Assembly (NCBI RefSeq): GCF_020177595.1
Contig: NZ_JAHTBL010000007.1
Coordinates: forward strand, 124,001 to 188,000
Source of the DNA: Cognatishimia sp. MH4019
GTDB lineage: Bacteria; Pseudomonadota; Alphaproteobacteria; Rhodobacterales; Rhodobacteraceae
Direction of reading: 5' to 3'
DNA length: 64,000 nucleotides
Position numbers and translations under genes: made by a program. The notes under the pieces were generated by a model. The model worked only from the letters and a program-made list of their open reading frames with translations. It was not told the DNA's origin and made no database searches. Positions 51,302-61,700 of the stretch are shown here, piece after piece. Every line of letters begins with the position of its first letter. The first letter of the stretch is position 1.

Positions 51302-52555
51302 ATGCGCTACAACGCGCTTCAGGTGCTAAAGGAAGGTTTGTTTGGCAATCGTGGCTGGAAGCCCGTTTGGCGCAATCCCGAACCGAAATCCGAATATGAT
51401 ATCGTGATTATCGGCGGCGGCGGGCATGGTCTGTCGACGGCTTATTATCTGGCCAAGAACCATGGCATGAAGAATATCGCCGTGCTCGAGAAGGGATATC
51501 TGGGGGGCGGCAATGTGGGTCGTAACACCACGATTGTGCGTGCCAACTATTTCCTGCCCGGCAATTCGGAGTTCTATTCGCACTCCCTCAAGCTGTGGGA
51601 GGGGATGGAGCAGGATCTCAACTACAACGCCATGCATTCCCAGCGCGGGTTGATCAATCTGTTTCATTCCGACGGCCAGCGCGACGCCTTCGCGCGGCGC
51701 GGCAATGCGATGATCAACCAAGGCGATGACGCGGTATTGCTGGACCGCGATGGGGTGCGCGAACACCTGCCGTATCTTGATTTCGACAATGTGCGGTTTC
51801 CGATTTACGGTGGCTTGCTCCACCCGCGTGGCGGGACCGCGCGCCATGACGCAGTGGCCTGGGGCTATGCGCGCGGGGCGGATCAGCGGGGCGTGGACCT
51901 GATCCAGAACTGCGAAGTCACCGGCATTGATATTGAAAACGGCAAGGTGCGCGGCGTGCAGACGTCGCGCGGGGCGATCCGGGCCAAGAAGGTTGCGATT
52001 GTTGTGGCGGGCCGCTCGGGGCAGGTCGCGGCGATGGCGGGGATGCGTCTGCCGATTGAAAGCCACGTGTTGCAAGCCTTTGTCACCGAAGGCCTCAAGC
52101 CCTGCATCGATCATGTGGTCAGCTTCGGCATGGGGCATTTCTATATCAGCCAGTCCGATAAGGGCGGGTTGGTCTTTGGCGGAGACCTCGATTTCTACAG
52201 CTCATATGCCAGCCGCGGAAACCTGCCGATGAAAGAGCATGTGATGGAGGCCGCGATGACCCTGATGCCGATGATCGGCAAGGCGCGGGTGCTGCGCAGT
52301 TGGGGCGGGATCATGGACATGACGCCCGATGGCTCGCCCATCATCGACAAGACCGACACAGACGGCCTCTATATCGATTGCGGCTGGTGCTATGGCGGGT
52401 TCAAGGCAGTGCCCGGCTCTGGCTATAGCTTCGCGCATCTGATCGCGACCGACCAGCACCATGAACCGGCTGCCAAATTCCGCCTCGACCGCTTCCGCAC
52501 AGGGCGCGGTTTGATGGATGAAGAAGGCACCGGCAGCCAGCATAATCTGCATTAA
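51302..52555 (+). CDS. soxB: Sarcosine oxidase, beta subunit
   Basis: FAD/FMN-carrying subunit (417 aa) of heterotetrameric sarcosine oxidase, which demethylates sarcosine to glycine and transfers the methyl to folate. FAD-binding GGGGHG at 38-43 (DIVIIGGGGHGLSTAYYLA), RNTTIVRANYF for the covalent-flavin region, and C-terminal WCYGGFKAVPGSG. First of soxBDAG; 11 bp before soxD. Confidence 0.95.
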   Translation: MRYNALQVLKEGLFGNRGWKPVWRNPEPKSEYDIVIIGGGGHGLSTAYYLAKNHGMKNIAVLEKGYLGGGNVGRNTTIVRANYFLPGNSEFYSHSLKLWEGMEQDLNYNAMHSQRGLINLFHSDGQRDAFARRGNAMINQGDDAVLLDRDGVREHLPYLDFDNVRFPIYGGLLHPRGGTARHDAVAWGYARGADQRGVDLIQNCEVTGIDIENGKVRGVQTSRGAIRAKKVAIVVAGRSGQVAAMAGMRLPIESHVLQAFVTEGLKPCIDHVVSFGMGHFYISQSDKGGLVFGGDLDFYSSYASRGNLPMKEHVMEAAMTLMPMIGKARVLRSWGGIMDMTPDGSPIIDKTDTDGLYIDCGWCYGGFKAVPGSGYSFAHLIATDQHHEPAAKFRLDRFRTGRGLMDEEGTGSQHNLH

Positions 52556-52566
52556 GGGAGCATGAC

Positions 52567-52821
52567 ATGAGACTGACATGCCCGCTCTGTGGCGAACGCG
52601 ATCGCCGTGAGTTTTACTACCAAGGCGAAGCCGTGATGCTGGACCGTCCGGCACCAGATGCTGGCGACGAGGCCTGGGACGCCTACTTGCATTTGCGCGA
52701 TAATGCAGCTGGCGAGACGCAGGATTTGTGGTGCCATGAGGCCGGGTGCGGCGCGTGGATCAAAGTTACGCGCAACACGGTGACTCATGAGGTGCTCAAG
52801 ACCGAACTGGTGGCGAAATGA
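52567..52821 (+). CDS. soxD: Sarcosine oxidase, delta subunit
   Basis: Zinc-binding small subunit (84 aa). Zinc ligands correspond to C5, C8, H57 and C61 (TCPLCGE; LWCHEAGCGAW). Overlaps soxA by 4 bp. Confidence 0.95.
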   Translation: MRLTCPLCGERDRREFYYQGEAVMLDRPAPDAGDEAWDAYLHLRDNAAGETQDLWCHEAGCGAWIKVTRNTVTHEVLKTELVAK

Positions 52822-55748
52822 GGATTGACGGCAAGGGATTGGTGAGCCGCGACAAGGCGGTGTCGTTTCGGTTCGATGGCAAAAGCTACTCTGGGTTTGA
52901 AGGGGATACGCTGGCCTCGGCCCTGCTGGCCAATGACGTGCGGCTGGTGGCGCGGTCGTTCAAGTATCACCGCCCGAGGGGGATCTTGACGGCAGGCTCC
53001 GAAGAGCCGAATGCGCTGGTCACCATAGGCTCTGGCGCTGGGCAAGAGCCGAACATGCGCGCCACGGTGCAAGAGATTTTCGACGGGCTTGAGGCGCATC
53101 CGCAGAACGCGTGGCCTTCGCTGGAACGCGATGCGCTCAGTGTCAACGATCTGCTGTCATCGTTCCTAAGTGCAGGCTTTTACTACAAAACTTTCATGTG
53201 GCCCAAGGCGTTCTGGGAAAAGCTCTACGAGCCGATCATCCGCCGTGCGGCGGGTCTTGGGGCGCTGTCGGGAGAGACAAACGCCGATCGCTATGAACGT
53301 GCCTTTGCCTTTTGCGACGTGCTTGTGATTGGCTCGGGCCCGTCAGGTCTGATGGCCGCGCTGACCGCAGCAGAGGCCGGCGCAGATGTGATCCTTGCCG
53401 ATGAAGACAGCCGCATGGGCGGACGTCTGAACGCGGAAACCCGTGAGGTGGACGGGCAAGCGGGGGCCGATTGGGCCGCCACGATGCTGCAAAAGCTCAG
53501 CGAGATGAATAATGTCCGCTTGATGCCGCGCACGACGGTCACGGGCGCCTACGATCAAGGCACCTATGGCGCTTTGGAGAAGGTCGGTCATCATCGTCAG
53601 CGTCGCTCTGACCTGCCTTTGGAGTGCTTCTGGCGCATCGTGGCGAAGCAGGCGGTGCTGTGCGCGGGCGCGCTGGAGCGGCCCGTTGCGTTTCCAAACA
53701 ACGACCGCCCCGGCATCATGACGGCAGGCGCTGTGCGGACCTATCTGAACCGCTATGGCGTCGCACCGGGCAAGTCGGTGACGGTCTTTGGCAACAATGA
53801 CGATGCCCATCGCACCGCACATGATCTCGCTGCCGCTGGTGTCAGTATCGCGGGTGTCATCGACAGTCGGGGCGATGCGCAGATTGACGGCGATTTCCCC
53901 GTCTATACCGGCGGGCAGGTGATCGCGACCGAGGGCCGTCTGGGCCTGAACGAGATCACGGTGCGACACGCGGGCGGTCAGCGCACAATCCGGACCGATT
54001 GTCTGGCGATGTCGGGCGGGTGGAACCCGTCCGTTCATCTGACCTGCCACATGAACGGGCGACCGGTTTGGGAACCGTCGATCCTGAGCTTTGTCCCTTC
54101 AGACGGCGCGGTCCCGGGCCTGATCCCTGCCGGTGCCGCAACGGGCCATATGTCGACCGCCGCTTGCCTGACCTCTGGCATTGAGAGCGCGAAGATCGCC
54201 CTGCAAGCTATTGGTCTCAAGGCAAAAAACAGCAAGACCCCGAAAGCCGAAGATGGCACCTATAACATCGCGCCGCTTTGGTATGTCGAAGGCAAAGGCC
54301 GCGCATGGCTCGATTTTCAGAACGATGTGACCACCAAGGACATCAAGCTGGCCGCCAAGGAGAACTTCCGCTCGGTCGAGCATATGAAGCGCTATACGAC
54401 CCAAGGGATGGCCACCGATCAGGGCAAGAACTCGAACGTGAATGCGCTCGCGTTGCTGGCCGATGTGACCGGGCGCGGGATCCCTGAGACGGGTACGACG
54501 ACCTTCCGGCCGCCCTACAGCCCGGTCTCTATCGCTGCGATGGGGCAGGACGCGCAGGGGGACGGGTTTGCCCCTCAGCGGTTTACCACGTCGCACAAGG
54601 CCAGTGTCGCACGCGGGGCTCCGATGATCGAAGCGGGACTGTGGTATCGCCCCAGCTATTTCCCCACGCAGGGCGAGACGACGTGGCGCCAGTCCTGCGA
54701 CCGTGAGGTCAATATGGTGCGCGAAAGCGTCGGCATCTGTGATGTCTCGACCCTTGGCAAGATCGACATTCAGGGGCCGGATGCAGGCGCTTTCCTGGAT
54801 TTCGTCTATTGCAACACGTTCTCGAAGTTGAAGGTCGGGCGCACGCGTTATGGCTTGATGTTGCGCGAGGACGGCCACGTCATGGATGACGGCACCACCG
54901 CGCGGCTGGGCGAGCATCACTACGTGATGACCACGACGACCGCTGCGGCGGGGCAGGTCATGCGGCATCTGGAATGGGTGCACCAAGCGCTGCGACCCGA
55001 GTTGGACGTCAGCTTTATCTCGGTGACGGAGCAATGGGCGCAATTCGCTGTCGCGGGGCCGAAGTCGCGCGAGCTTCTCAATGCTCTGATCGAAGAAGAG
55101 ATCACAGATGACAGCTGGCCCTTCATGGCCTGCGGTCCCGCGACCGTGGCGGGCGTGAACGGTCGCCTTTTCCGTATCTCGTTCTCGGGCGAGCATGCCT
55201 ATGAGGTCGCCGTGCCTGCGCGCTACGGCGACAGCCTGTTTCGGTTGCTGGTCGCTCAAGCCGAAGCGCTGGGCGGTGGCGCATACGGGATGGAGGCGCT
55301 GAACGTGCTGCGGATCGAAAAGGGCTTTATCACCCACGCGGAAATCCATGGGCGCGTCACAGCGTTCGATATCGGGATGGAGCGGATGGTATCGGCAAAG
55401 AAAGACTGCATTGGCAAGGTCATGGCCGCCCGTCCGGGGTTGGTTGGAAACGACCGCGAGCAGCTTGTGGGTCTAAAACCCGTGGGCAATATCAAGCAGT
55501 TGACCGCCGGAGCTCATCTACTTGAGGCCGATGCAGAGGCGATCCGCGTGAACGATCAGGGCTATACCACGTCCGTTGGTTTCTCACCCACGCTAGGCAG
55601 TTATCTGGCGCTGGCCTTTCTGAAAAATGGCCGCGCGCGGCATGGGGAGACCGTGCGCATGGTCGATCACCTGCGCAAGATCGAGACGCTTTGCGAGGTC
55701 TGCGACCCGGTGTTCTTTGACCCCGAGGGAGGGCGCGTGCGTGGTTAA
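52818..55748 (+). CDS. soxA: Sarcosine oxidase, alpha subunit
   Basis: Largest subunit (976 aa), binding NAD+ and tetrahydrofolate. N-terminal ferredoxin-like fold (FRFDGKSYSGFEGDTLASAL, KYHRPRGILTAGSEEPNALV), pyridine-nucleotide domain with VLVIGSGPSGLMAALTAAEA (about residues 168-187), and a C-terminal aminomethyltransferase (GcvT-like) half starting near TTWRQSCDREVNMVRESVGI. Near the usual length of about 1000 aa. Overlaps soxD by 4 bp and soxG by 8 bp. Confidence 0.96.
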   Translation: MRIDGKGLVSRDKAVSFRFDGKSYSGFEGDTLASALLANDVRLVARSFKYHRPRGILTAGSEEPNALVTIGSGAGQEPNMRATVQEIFDGLEAHPQNAWPSLERDALSVNDLLSSFLSAGFYYKTFMWPKAFWEKLYEPIIRRAAGLGALSGETNADRYERAFAFCDVLVIGSGPSGLMAALTAAEAGADVILADEDSRMGGRLNAETREVDGQAGADWAATMLQKLSEMNNVRLMPRTTVTGAYDQGTYGALEKVGHHRQRRSDLPLECFWRIVAKQAVLCAGALERPVAFPNNDRPGIMTAGAVRTYLNRYGVAPGKSVTVFGNNDDAHRTAHDLAAAGVSIAGVIDSRGDAQIDGDFPVYTGGQVIATEGRLGLNEITVRHAGGQRTIRTDCLAMSGGWNPSVHLTCHMNGRPVWEPSILSFVPSDGAVPGLIPAGAATGHMSTAACLTSGIESAKIALQAIGLKAKNSKTPKAEDGTYNIAPLWYVEGKGRAWLDFQNDVTTKDIKLAAKENFRSVEHMKRYTTQGMATDQGKNSNVNALALLADVTGRGIPETGTTTFRPPYSPVSIAAMGQDAQGDGFAPQRFTTSHKASVARGAPMIEAGLWYRPSYFPTQGETTWRQSCDREVNMVRESVGICDVSTLGKIDIQGPDAGAFLDFVYCNTFSKLKVGRTRYGLMLREDGHVMDDGTTARLGEHHYVMTTTTAAAGQVMRHLEWVHQALRPELDVSFISVTEQWAQFAVAGPKSRELLNALIEEEITDDSWPFMACGPATVAGVNGRLFRISFSGEHAYEVAVPARYGDSLFRLLVAQAEALGGGAYGMEALNVLRIEKGFITHAEIHGRVTAFDIGMERMVSAKKDCIGKVMAARPGLVGNDREQLVGLKPVGNIKQLTAGAHLLEADAEAIRVNDQGYTTSVGFSPTLGSYLALAFLKNGRARHGETVRMVDHLRKIETLCEVCDPVFFDPEGGRVRG

Positions 55749-56271
55749 ATTGATTGCCAAATCGCCCTGCGATGGGCTGTTGCCGCTGACCATCGGAGCC
55801 GCGACCTTGACCGAGGTTGAGACAGGTCCGATCACCTCCATCAGCCCTTTCAAAGGGCAGGAAAAAGCCGTCTCGGAGGCTTTGAAAGCCGCCCACGGCA
55901 CCGCCTTTCCGGCGCCGAACAGGACAACCGCCAAAGATGCGGCGCGGTTGATCTGGTCGGGGCGGGGGCAAGCGTTGATGCTGGGCGCGGTGCCTCAAAT
56001 CGAAAGTGCTGCGTTGACTGATCAGTCTGACGCCTGGTGCTGCGTTGAGATTGCAGGCGATGGCGTTCAGGACGTGTTGGCCCGCGTCACGCCCGTCGAC
56101 ACGCGCGCGATGAAGCGTGGCCACACGGCGCGCACGTTAGTGCAGCATATCAACGTTGCGCTGACGCGCACGGGCAAGGACCGGTTCGAGGTGATGGCCA
56201 TGCGCTCAATGGCGCAAACGCTGGTGCACGATTTGCAGCGCGCCATGTCTGGTGTGGCGGCGCGTGGCTGA
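55741..56271 (+). CDS. soxG: Sarcosine oxidase, gamma subunit
   Basis: Structural subunit (176 aa) of sarcosine oxidase with weak similarity to the GcvT fold. Typical ending: KRGHTARTLVQHINVALTRT then FEVMAMRSMAQTLVHDL. GTG 55741 inside the soxA stop region is the likely start; an earlier in-frame ATG would overlap soxA by over 100 bp. Genes glyA or purU, often attached to this operon, are absent here. Confidence 0.9.
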   Translation: MVKLIAKSPCDGLLPLTIGAATLTEVETGPITSISPFKGQEKAVSEALKAAHGTAFPAPNRTTAKDAARLIWSGRGQALMLGAVPQIESAALTDQSDAWCCVEIAGDGVQDVLARVTPVDTRAMKRGHTARTLVQHINVALTRTGKDRFEVMAMRSMAQTLVHDLQRAMSGVAARG

Positions 56272-56280
56272 GTGCGGCGT

Positions 56281-56306
56281 TTAGGTATTTAGAGACAAAA
56301 GAAGCC
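56281..56306 (+). repeat. Dispersed intergenic element, copy 4 (short)
   Basis: TTAGGTATTTAGAGACAAAA followed by GAAGCC, matching the tail of the copy at 6571-6621; no hairpin is attached. Confidence 0.4.
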
Positions 56307-56349
56307 AGCGGCCCTCGACTCTGGGCAGGGCTGGCGCAATATTCTTGGG

Positions 56350-58305
56350 ATGAGCCTGCCACCCGGTTTCCTTGATGAATTGCGCACCCGCACCTCGCTA
56401 TCGCAAGTGGTGGGCCGTAAGGTTATGTGGGACCAGCGAAAATCCAATCAGGGCAAGGGCGACATGTGGGCGCCGTGCCCGTTTCATCAGGAAAAGACGG
56501 CCTCTTTCCACGTCGATGACCGTAAGGGATTCTATTATTGCTTTGGCTGTCACGCCAAGGGCGACGCGATTTCCTTTGTGCGCGAGACCGAGAATATGGG
56601 GTTCATGGAAGCCATTGAAGTTCTGGCCGCTGAGGCCGGGATGACGATGCCTGCGCGCGATCCCAAAGCGCAGGAAAAGGCCGATAAGCGGACCGAATTG
56701 GCGCAAGTGATGGAGCAGGCGGTGCAGTATTACCGGTTGCAGTTGAAAACCGCTGGGGCGGCTAGTGCGCGCGAGTATCTGGAGGGGCGCGGACTGTCGG
56801 AAGAGGCGCAGGCGCGGTTCGATATGGGCTATGCGCCGGACGCGCGGCAGGGAATTTTCCAACATCTGACGGGCAAAGGCGTGGCACCGGATCTGATCGT
56901 GGACGCCGGGCTCTGCGCGCTTCCCGATGATGGCGGCGCGCCCTATGATCGGTTCCGCGGGCGCATCCTGTTTCCGATCCGCGATGCCCGCGGGCGCTGT
57001 ATCGCGCTGGGCGGCCGGGCGATGGACCCGAATGCGCGGGCGAAATACCTGAACTCGCCCGAGACGGAGCTTTTTGACAAAGGCCGCAGCCTGTATAACC
57101 ACGGCCCCGCGCGCGAGGCGGCGGGCAAGGGCGCGCCGCTGATCGTGGCGGAAGGTTATATGGATGTGATCGCGCTCAGCGAGGCCGGGTTTGGCGCGAC
57201 CGTCGCGCCCCTTGGCACCGCCGTCACCGAGAACCAGCTGCAAATGCTGTGGCGCATCGCGCCGGAGCCGATCATTGCGCTGGACGGCGACAAGGCGGGC
57301 CTGCGCGCAGCGATGCGGGTGATTGATCTGGCGCTGCCGCTGCTGGAGGCGGGGCAGTCGCTTAGGTTTGCGATCATGCCCGAAGGTCAGGACCCCGATG
57401 ATCTGATCCGCGCGCAAGGGGCAGGGGCGATGCAAGGCCTGCTCGATAACGCGATCCCGATGGTGCACCTGCTGTGGCAGCGCGAAACCGAGGGCAAGGT
57501 GTTCGACAGCCCGGAACGCAAAGCCGCCCTCGACAAAACCTTGCGCGGCCAGATCAAGACGATCAAAGATCTCTCGATCCGCCAGCATTATGGCGAGGAG
57601 ATCAAGCGCCTGCGTTGGGATCTGTTCAACCCCAAACGCGCGCCCCAACAACGCGCCTATACCGGCGGCAATTTCGGCGGCAGGGGCAAATGGCAGCCCC
57701 CGCAAACTGCAATGCCTGGCACCAAAGCGTCGATCCTTGCAGCGTCTGACAGCGCGATTGAAGATCATCTGAGTGAGGCGGTTATCTTGGCCACGCTCTT
57801 GAAGAACCCCGCAATCCTGCCCGAATTTGAGGATCAGCTGGCCGACCTGGACTGCCTCACCCCCGATCATGCGGCCATTCGCGGTGCCATTTTGACCCAT
57901 AACGCAGATTTATCTGCCATCGAGGCCGAGCTTGGCACCTCCGCCCTTGAAAAGCTGCTCAGCCAGCCCCACGTCGCCATAGCGCCCCCTGTGCGCGCGC
58001 CCGGAGACATCGACATTGCCACCCTATGCGTGGCAGAGGCTTTGGCCAAACTAGATGCAAGACGGGGTGCGGCACGCGAGATTTCCGAGGCGATGGAAGA
58101 CCTGTCGGGCGTCGCCGATGAAGGGGTGACATGGCGTTTGAGCCAAGCGGCAGAAGCGGTTAACAGCGCGGGTCGGATCAAAGGCGACGATAGCACGGAA
58201 TACGAGACGGGTCCGAACGGGGCCAAGATGGACAAGGATGAACGCAGCGCGTTTGACGCTTTGCTCTCTCAAATCGGCTTCAAGGGCGAAAAAGACAGCG
58301 AATGA
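56350..58305 (+). CDS. dnaG: DNA primase
   Basis: Primase for lagging-strand synthesis (651 aa). CHC2 zinc finger with C43, H46, C64 and C67 (CPFHQEKTASFHVDD; YYCFGCHAKGD). RNA-polymerase core with RGRILFPIRDARGRCIALGG and TOPRIM motifs LIVAEGYMDVIAL (about residue 262) and ALDGDKAG. The C-terminal helicase-binding region is as usual divergent. Followed 152 bp later by rpoD, the conserved dnaG-rpoD order, but without rpsU upstream. Confidence 0.96.
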   Translation: MSLPPGFLDELRTRTSLSQVVGRKVMWDQRKSNQGKGDMWAPCPFHQEKTASFHVDDRKGFYYCFGCHAKGDAISFVRETENMGFMEAIEVLAAEAGMTMPARDPKAQEKADKRTELAQVMEQAVQYYRLQLKTAGAASAREYLEGRGLSEEAQARFDMGYAPDARQGIFQHLTGKGVAPDLIVDAGLCALPDDGGAPYDRFRGRILFPIRDARGRCIALGGRAMDPNARAKYLNSPETELFDKGRSLYNHGPAREAAGKGAPLIVAEGYMDVIALSEAGFGATVAPLGTAVTENQLQMLWRIAPEPIIALDGDKAGLRAAMRVIDLALPLLEAGQSLRFAIMPEGQDPDDLIRAQGAGAMQGLLDNAIPMVHLLWQRETEGKVFDSPERKAALDKTLRGQIKTIKDLSIRQHYGEEIKRLRWDLFNPKRAPQQRAYTGGNFGGRGKWQPPQTAMPGTKASILAASDSAIEDHLSEAVILATLLKNPAILPEFEDQLADLDCLTPDHAAIRGAILTHNADLSAIEAELGTSALEKLLSQPHVAIAPPVRAPGDIDIATLCVAEALAKLDARRGAAREISEAMEDLSGVADEGVTWRLSQAAEAVNSAGRIKGDDSTEYETGPNGAKMDKDERSAFDALLSQIGFKGEKDSE

Positions 58306-58457
58306 CATGTGCTGAAATGCAATTTTACTAAGGAAGCCGCAAGGAAATCGGGGTAGACGGGTGGCCGAATCACTCAAATTCACACATGATTCGTCCGAGC
58401 GAGCGAATCAAGCGAATCAATGCGTCCCGAGAGACCGCGCCGGATCAGGAGACCTTC

Positions 58458-60431
58458 ATGGCCCCCAAAGATAACGACGACCGCAAGCAAGACGAGACCG
58501 AGAACGAGCCGATGCTCGACATGTCGCAGGCCGCCGTCAAAAAGATGATCGGCGAGGCCCGTGAAAAAGGCTACATCACCTACGATCAGTTGAATACGGT
58601 GCTGCCGCCCGATCAGGTCAGTTCGGAACAAATTGAAGACGTGATGTCGATGCTGTCCGAAATGGGCATCAATATCATCGAAGACGAAGAAGCCGAGGAA
58701 GAAGAGACCAAATCCACCGCGGTGGTTGAAACCAATTCGACCCGCGATGTGGCCGTCTCTACCGGCGAGACCGAAAAGCTGGATCGCACCGACGATCCCG
58801 TCCGGATGTATCTGCGCGAAATGGGCTCGGTCGAGCTGCTGTCTCGCGAAGGCGAGATCGCGATTGCAAAGCGCATCGAGGCGGGGCGCAACACCATGAT
58901 CCTCGGGCTGTGCGAAAGCCCGCTGACCTTCCAGGCGATTACAATCTGGCGCGACGAACTTCTCAACGAAGACATTCTGTTGCGCGATGTGATCGACCTT
59001 GAAACCACCTTTGGCAATCAGATGGGCGAGGAAGAGGCGGACACGCCTGTTGTCGCCCCGGTTGCAGGCGGCGAAGAGAAAAAGGAAGAAACCCAAGAGC
59101 TTGATGCCGACGGTAACCCCATCGCCAATGATGACGACGATGACGAGGACGATCAGGCCAATCTGTCGCTGGCTGCGATGGAAGCCGCCCTCAAGCCCCG
59201 CGTTCTGGAAACGCTGGAATTGATTGCCCGCGATTACACCAAGCTGTCGGAAATGCAGGACAGCCGGATTTCTGCGACCCTGAACGAAGATAGCTCTTTT
59301 TCCGACAAGCAGGAAAAGACGTACCAAAAGCTGCGCTCCGAGATTGTCGAGCTGGTGAACGAGCTTCATCTGCACAACAACCGCATTGAGGCGCTGATCG
59401 ACCAGCTTTACGGCATCAACCGCCGGATCATGTCTATCGACTCTGCGATGGTGAAGCTGGCGGATCAGGCCCGCATCAACCGTCGTGAATTCATCGACGC
59501 CTATCGCGGCTACGAACTGGATCCGACATGGCTGGACCGCATGGCCGAAAAGCCCGGTCGCGGCTGGCAGGCGCTGATCGAACGCTCTACCGGCAAGGTT
59601 GAAGAGCTGCGCGCCGACATGGCTCAGGTGGGCCAGTATGTCGGCCTCGATATCTCTGAATTCCGCCGCATCGTGCAGCAGGTTCAGAAGGGCGAAAAAG
59701 AGGCCCGTCAGGCCAAGAAGGAAATGGTCGAAGCGAACCTGCGCCTCGTGATTTCCATCGCCAAGAAATACACGAACCGCGGCCTGCAATTCCTTGATCT
59801 TATTCAGGAAGGCAACATTGGCCTCATGAAAGCGGTCGATAAGTTCGAATACCGCCGCGGCTACAAATTCTCCACCTACGCAACATGGTGGATCCGTCAG
59901 GCGATCACCCGTTCCATTGCCGATCAGGCCCGCACGATCCGTATTCCGGTCCACATGATCGAGACGATCAACAAGCTGGTTCGGACCGGTCGCCAGATGC
60001 TCCACGAAATCGGCCGTGAGCCGACGCCGGAAGAACTGGCCGAGAAGCTGCAAATGCCGCTTGAGAAGGTCCGCAAGGTGATGAAAATCGCCAAAGAGCC
60101 GATCTCCCTCGAAACGCCGATTGGCGACGAGGAAGACAGCCAGCTTGGCGATTTCATCGAGGACAAGAATGCGGTGCTGCCTTTGGACAGCGCCATTCAG
60201 GAAAACCTCAAAGAGACGACGACCCGCGTGCTCTCATCGCTTACCCCGCGCGAAGAACGTGTGCTTCGGATGCGCTTTGGCATCGGCATGAATACCGATC
60301 ACACGCTCGAAGAGGTGGGTCAGCAGTTCAGCGTGACCCGCGAGCGTATTCGCCAGATCGAGGCGAAAGCACTCCGTAAGCTCAAGCATCCCTCGCGGTC
60401 GCGCAAGCTGCGCAGTTTCCTCGACCAGTAA
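58458..60431 (+). CDS. rpoD: RNA polymerase primary sigma factor RpoD
   Basis: Housekeeping sigma-70 (657 aa). Region 1.1 (about residues 20-90), region 1.2 [20 protein letters not shown], an acidic non-conserved insert ([20 protein letters not shown] area), regions 2.1-2.4 [40 protein letters not shown], region 3 and region 4.2 [23 protein letters not shown] 58458 has CAGGAG upstream; an earlier open extension of 24 codons is not supported. Ends with a strong terminator. Confidence 0.97.
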   Translation: MAPKDNDDRKQDETENEPMLDMSQAAVKKMIGEAREKGYITYDQLNTVLPPDQVSSEQIEDVMSMLSEMGINIIEDEEAEEEETKSTAVVETNSTRDVAVSTGETEKLDRTDDPVRMYLREMGSVELLSREGEIAIAKRIEAGRNTMILGLCESPLTFQAITIWRDELLNEDILLRDVIDLETTFGNQMGEEEADTPVVAPVAGGEEKKEETQELDADGNPIANDDDDDEDDQANLSLAAMEAALKPRVLETLELIARDYTKLSEMQDSRISATLNEDSSFSDKQEKTYQKLRSEIVELVNELHLHNNRIEALIDQLYGINRRIMSIDSAMVKLADQARINRREFIDAYRGYELDPTWLDRMAEKPGRGWQALIERSTGKVEELRADMAQVGQYVGLDISEFRRIVQQVQKGEKEARQAKKEMVEANLRLVISIAKKYTNRGLQFLDLIQEGNIGLMKAVDKFEYRRGYKFSTYATWWIRQAITRSIADQARTIRIPVHMIETINKLVRTGRQMLHEIGREPTPEELAEKLQMPLEKVRKVMKIAKEPISLETPIGDEEDSQLGDFIEDKNAVLPLDSAIQENLKETTTRVLSSLTPREERVLRMRFGIGMNTDHTLEEVGQQFSVTRERIRQIEAKALRKLKHPSRSRKLRSFLDQ

Positions 60432-60450
60432 GGTTGGGACCAAGATGATT

Positions 60451-60477
60451 AAAGGGCGGCAAACACCCGCCCTTTTT
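60451..60477 (+). terminator. Rho-independent terminator after rpoD
   Basis: AAAGGGCGG (60451-60459) pairs with CCGCCCTTT (60467-60475), followed by further T. Confidence 0.85.
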
Positions 60478-60547
60478 CATTTATGTGATTTGCCGTCTGC
60501 GCCCCGACCGTTACCATGGCGCCAATCACCGAAAAGGACTGTCCCCC

Positions 60548-60952
60548 ATGCGCCTTGTATCCACTGCTTTGCTGATCGCAGCTCTCGCCACCCCGGCTTT
60601 CGCCGATGCGCGCCTTGCGCAGAATGGCCTGCGTGTCGAATTCCGCGAGACTCAGTTTGAGGTCTTCACCAAGGCCGGGTGGTCCCGTGAGGCGCTTTTT
60701 TGTGCCGCCGGAGATGTCGCGCGGATGCGCGGGGCTGCGGCCAATGATTATCTGGTGGTGACCCAAGGCGTCGGCACCAGCACGACCAACCCCAGGCGGC
60801 GGTCTGCGGTTTTCGAACTGGTTGATCGCAGCCAGGTCGCCGATAGGTCGGTCTTCACCTTCCTATCGGGCTTCAAACCCGGCGCGCGCATGTCTGTCGG
60901 CTCTGCTGTTTTCGCATGCGAACAAGACGACTTCTTGCGCAATGGCATCTAA
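60548..60952 (+). CDS. Small exported protein of unknown function
   Basis: 134 aa with a signal peptide (MRLVSTALLIAALATPAFA-DA). The mature part (about 115 aa) has two cysteines (FCAAGD; FACEQDD) that could form a disulfide and a repeated-strand look. No domain recognised. Start 60548 chosen for the clean signal peptide. Converges on the SDR gene. Confidence 0.78.
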   Translation: MRLVSTALLIAALATPAFADARLAQNGLRVEFRETQFEVFTKAGWSREALFCAAGDVARMRGAAANDYLVVTQGVGTSTTNPRRRSAVFELVDRSQVADRSVFTFLSGFKPGARMSVGSAVFACEQDDFLRNGI

Positions 60953-60961
60953 GCGCGCGTC

Positions 60962-61636
60962 TTAATTCGTCGGCATCAGGAAAACCTCCTGAACAGCCGC
61001 ACGCTCAGGCGAGTCCAGCGCATGCATGACCGCTGCGGCCACATCTTCTGGCTTCAGCTTGTCGGGTTTTCCTTCACTGAAAAACGGCGTGTCGACCATG
61101 CCCGGCGCGATGACGGTGCACCGGCCGCCCCAGTCGCGCATTTCTTCGGCCAGATTGCCGCCGAACCCATGCACAAACCATTTCGACGCGCCATAGACAG
61201 AGCCACTGATGTGACGCCGCCCCGCAGCCGACCCGGTCAAAACCATATGCCCTTTCACAGGCTTCAAATGCGGCAATGCGGCCTTCGCGGTATAAAGCAA
61301 GCCTTTGATATTGATGTCGATCAGAGTCGACCATTCTTCGGGATCGCCGTCTTCGGCCCCCGGCGCATCCACGCCCGTGCCCGCATTGGCGAAGGCCGCC
61401 TCCACGCTGCCAAACTGTTCGGACAAGGCGGCAAGCGCCTTTTGCTGCTCCGCCAGTTCTGTCACGTCGCCGGGCAGAGCCATCGCTGCGGATCCCAAAT
61501 CGGCCTCCAGTGCCTCCAGTTTGTCTTTGGAGCGTGCAAACAGCCCCACATTCCAACCCGCTGCGACGGCGGCCCGGGCGGTTGCTTCTCCGATGCCGCT
61601 GGATGCGCCGGTGATGAATAATGTCTTGCTGGCCAT
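60962..61636 (-). CDS. SDR family NAD(P)-dependent oxidoreductase
   Basis: Classical short-chain dehydrogenase (224 aa). Cofactor motif TGASSGIG at residues 9-16, NAG in FANAGTG, catalytic S136, Y148 and K152 (SVYGASK). Fits YdfG-like serine/3-hydroxy acid dehydrogenases but the substrate is open. Divergent from yjbQ across 64 bp. Confidence 0.92.
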   Translation of the reverse strand: MASKTLFITGASSGIGEATARAAVAAGWNVGLFARSKDKLEALEADLGSAAMALPGDVTELAEQQKALAALSEQFGSVEAAFANAGTGVDAPGAEDGDPEEWSTLIDINIKGLLYTAKAALPHLKPVKGHMVLTGSAAGRRHISGSVYGASKWFVHGFGGNLAEEMRDWGGRCTVIAPGMVDTPFFSEGKPDKLKPEDVAAAVMHALDSPERAAVQEVFLMPTN

Positions 61637-61700
61637 GAAATGCTCCGTTCGTTAGGGTTTTGAGGCTAACGCACGACAGGGCAATGGGTTGCAGCCAATC

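Noticed and set aside
58380-60053. 557-residue reverse-strand open frame opposite rpoD
   Set aside because: Mirror of the highly conserved rpoD coding sequence; no independent signals.
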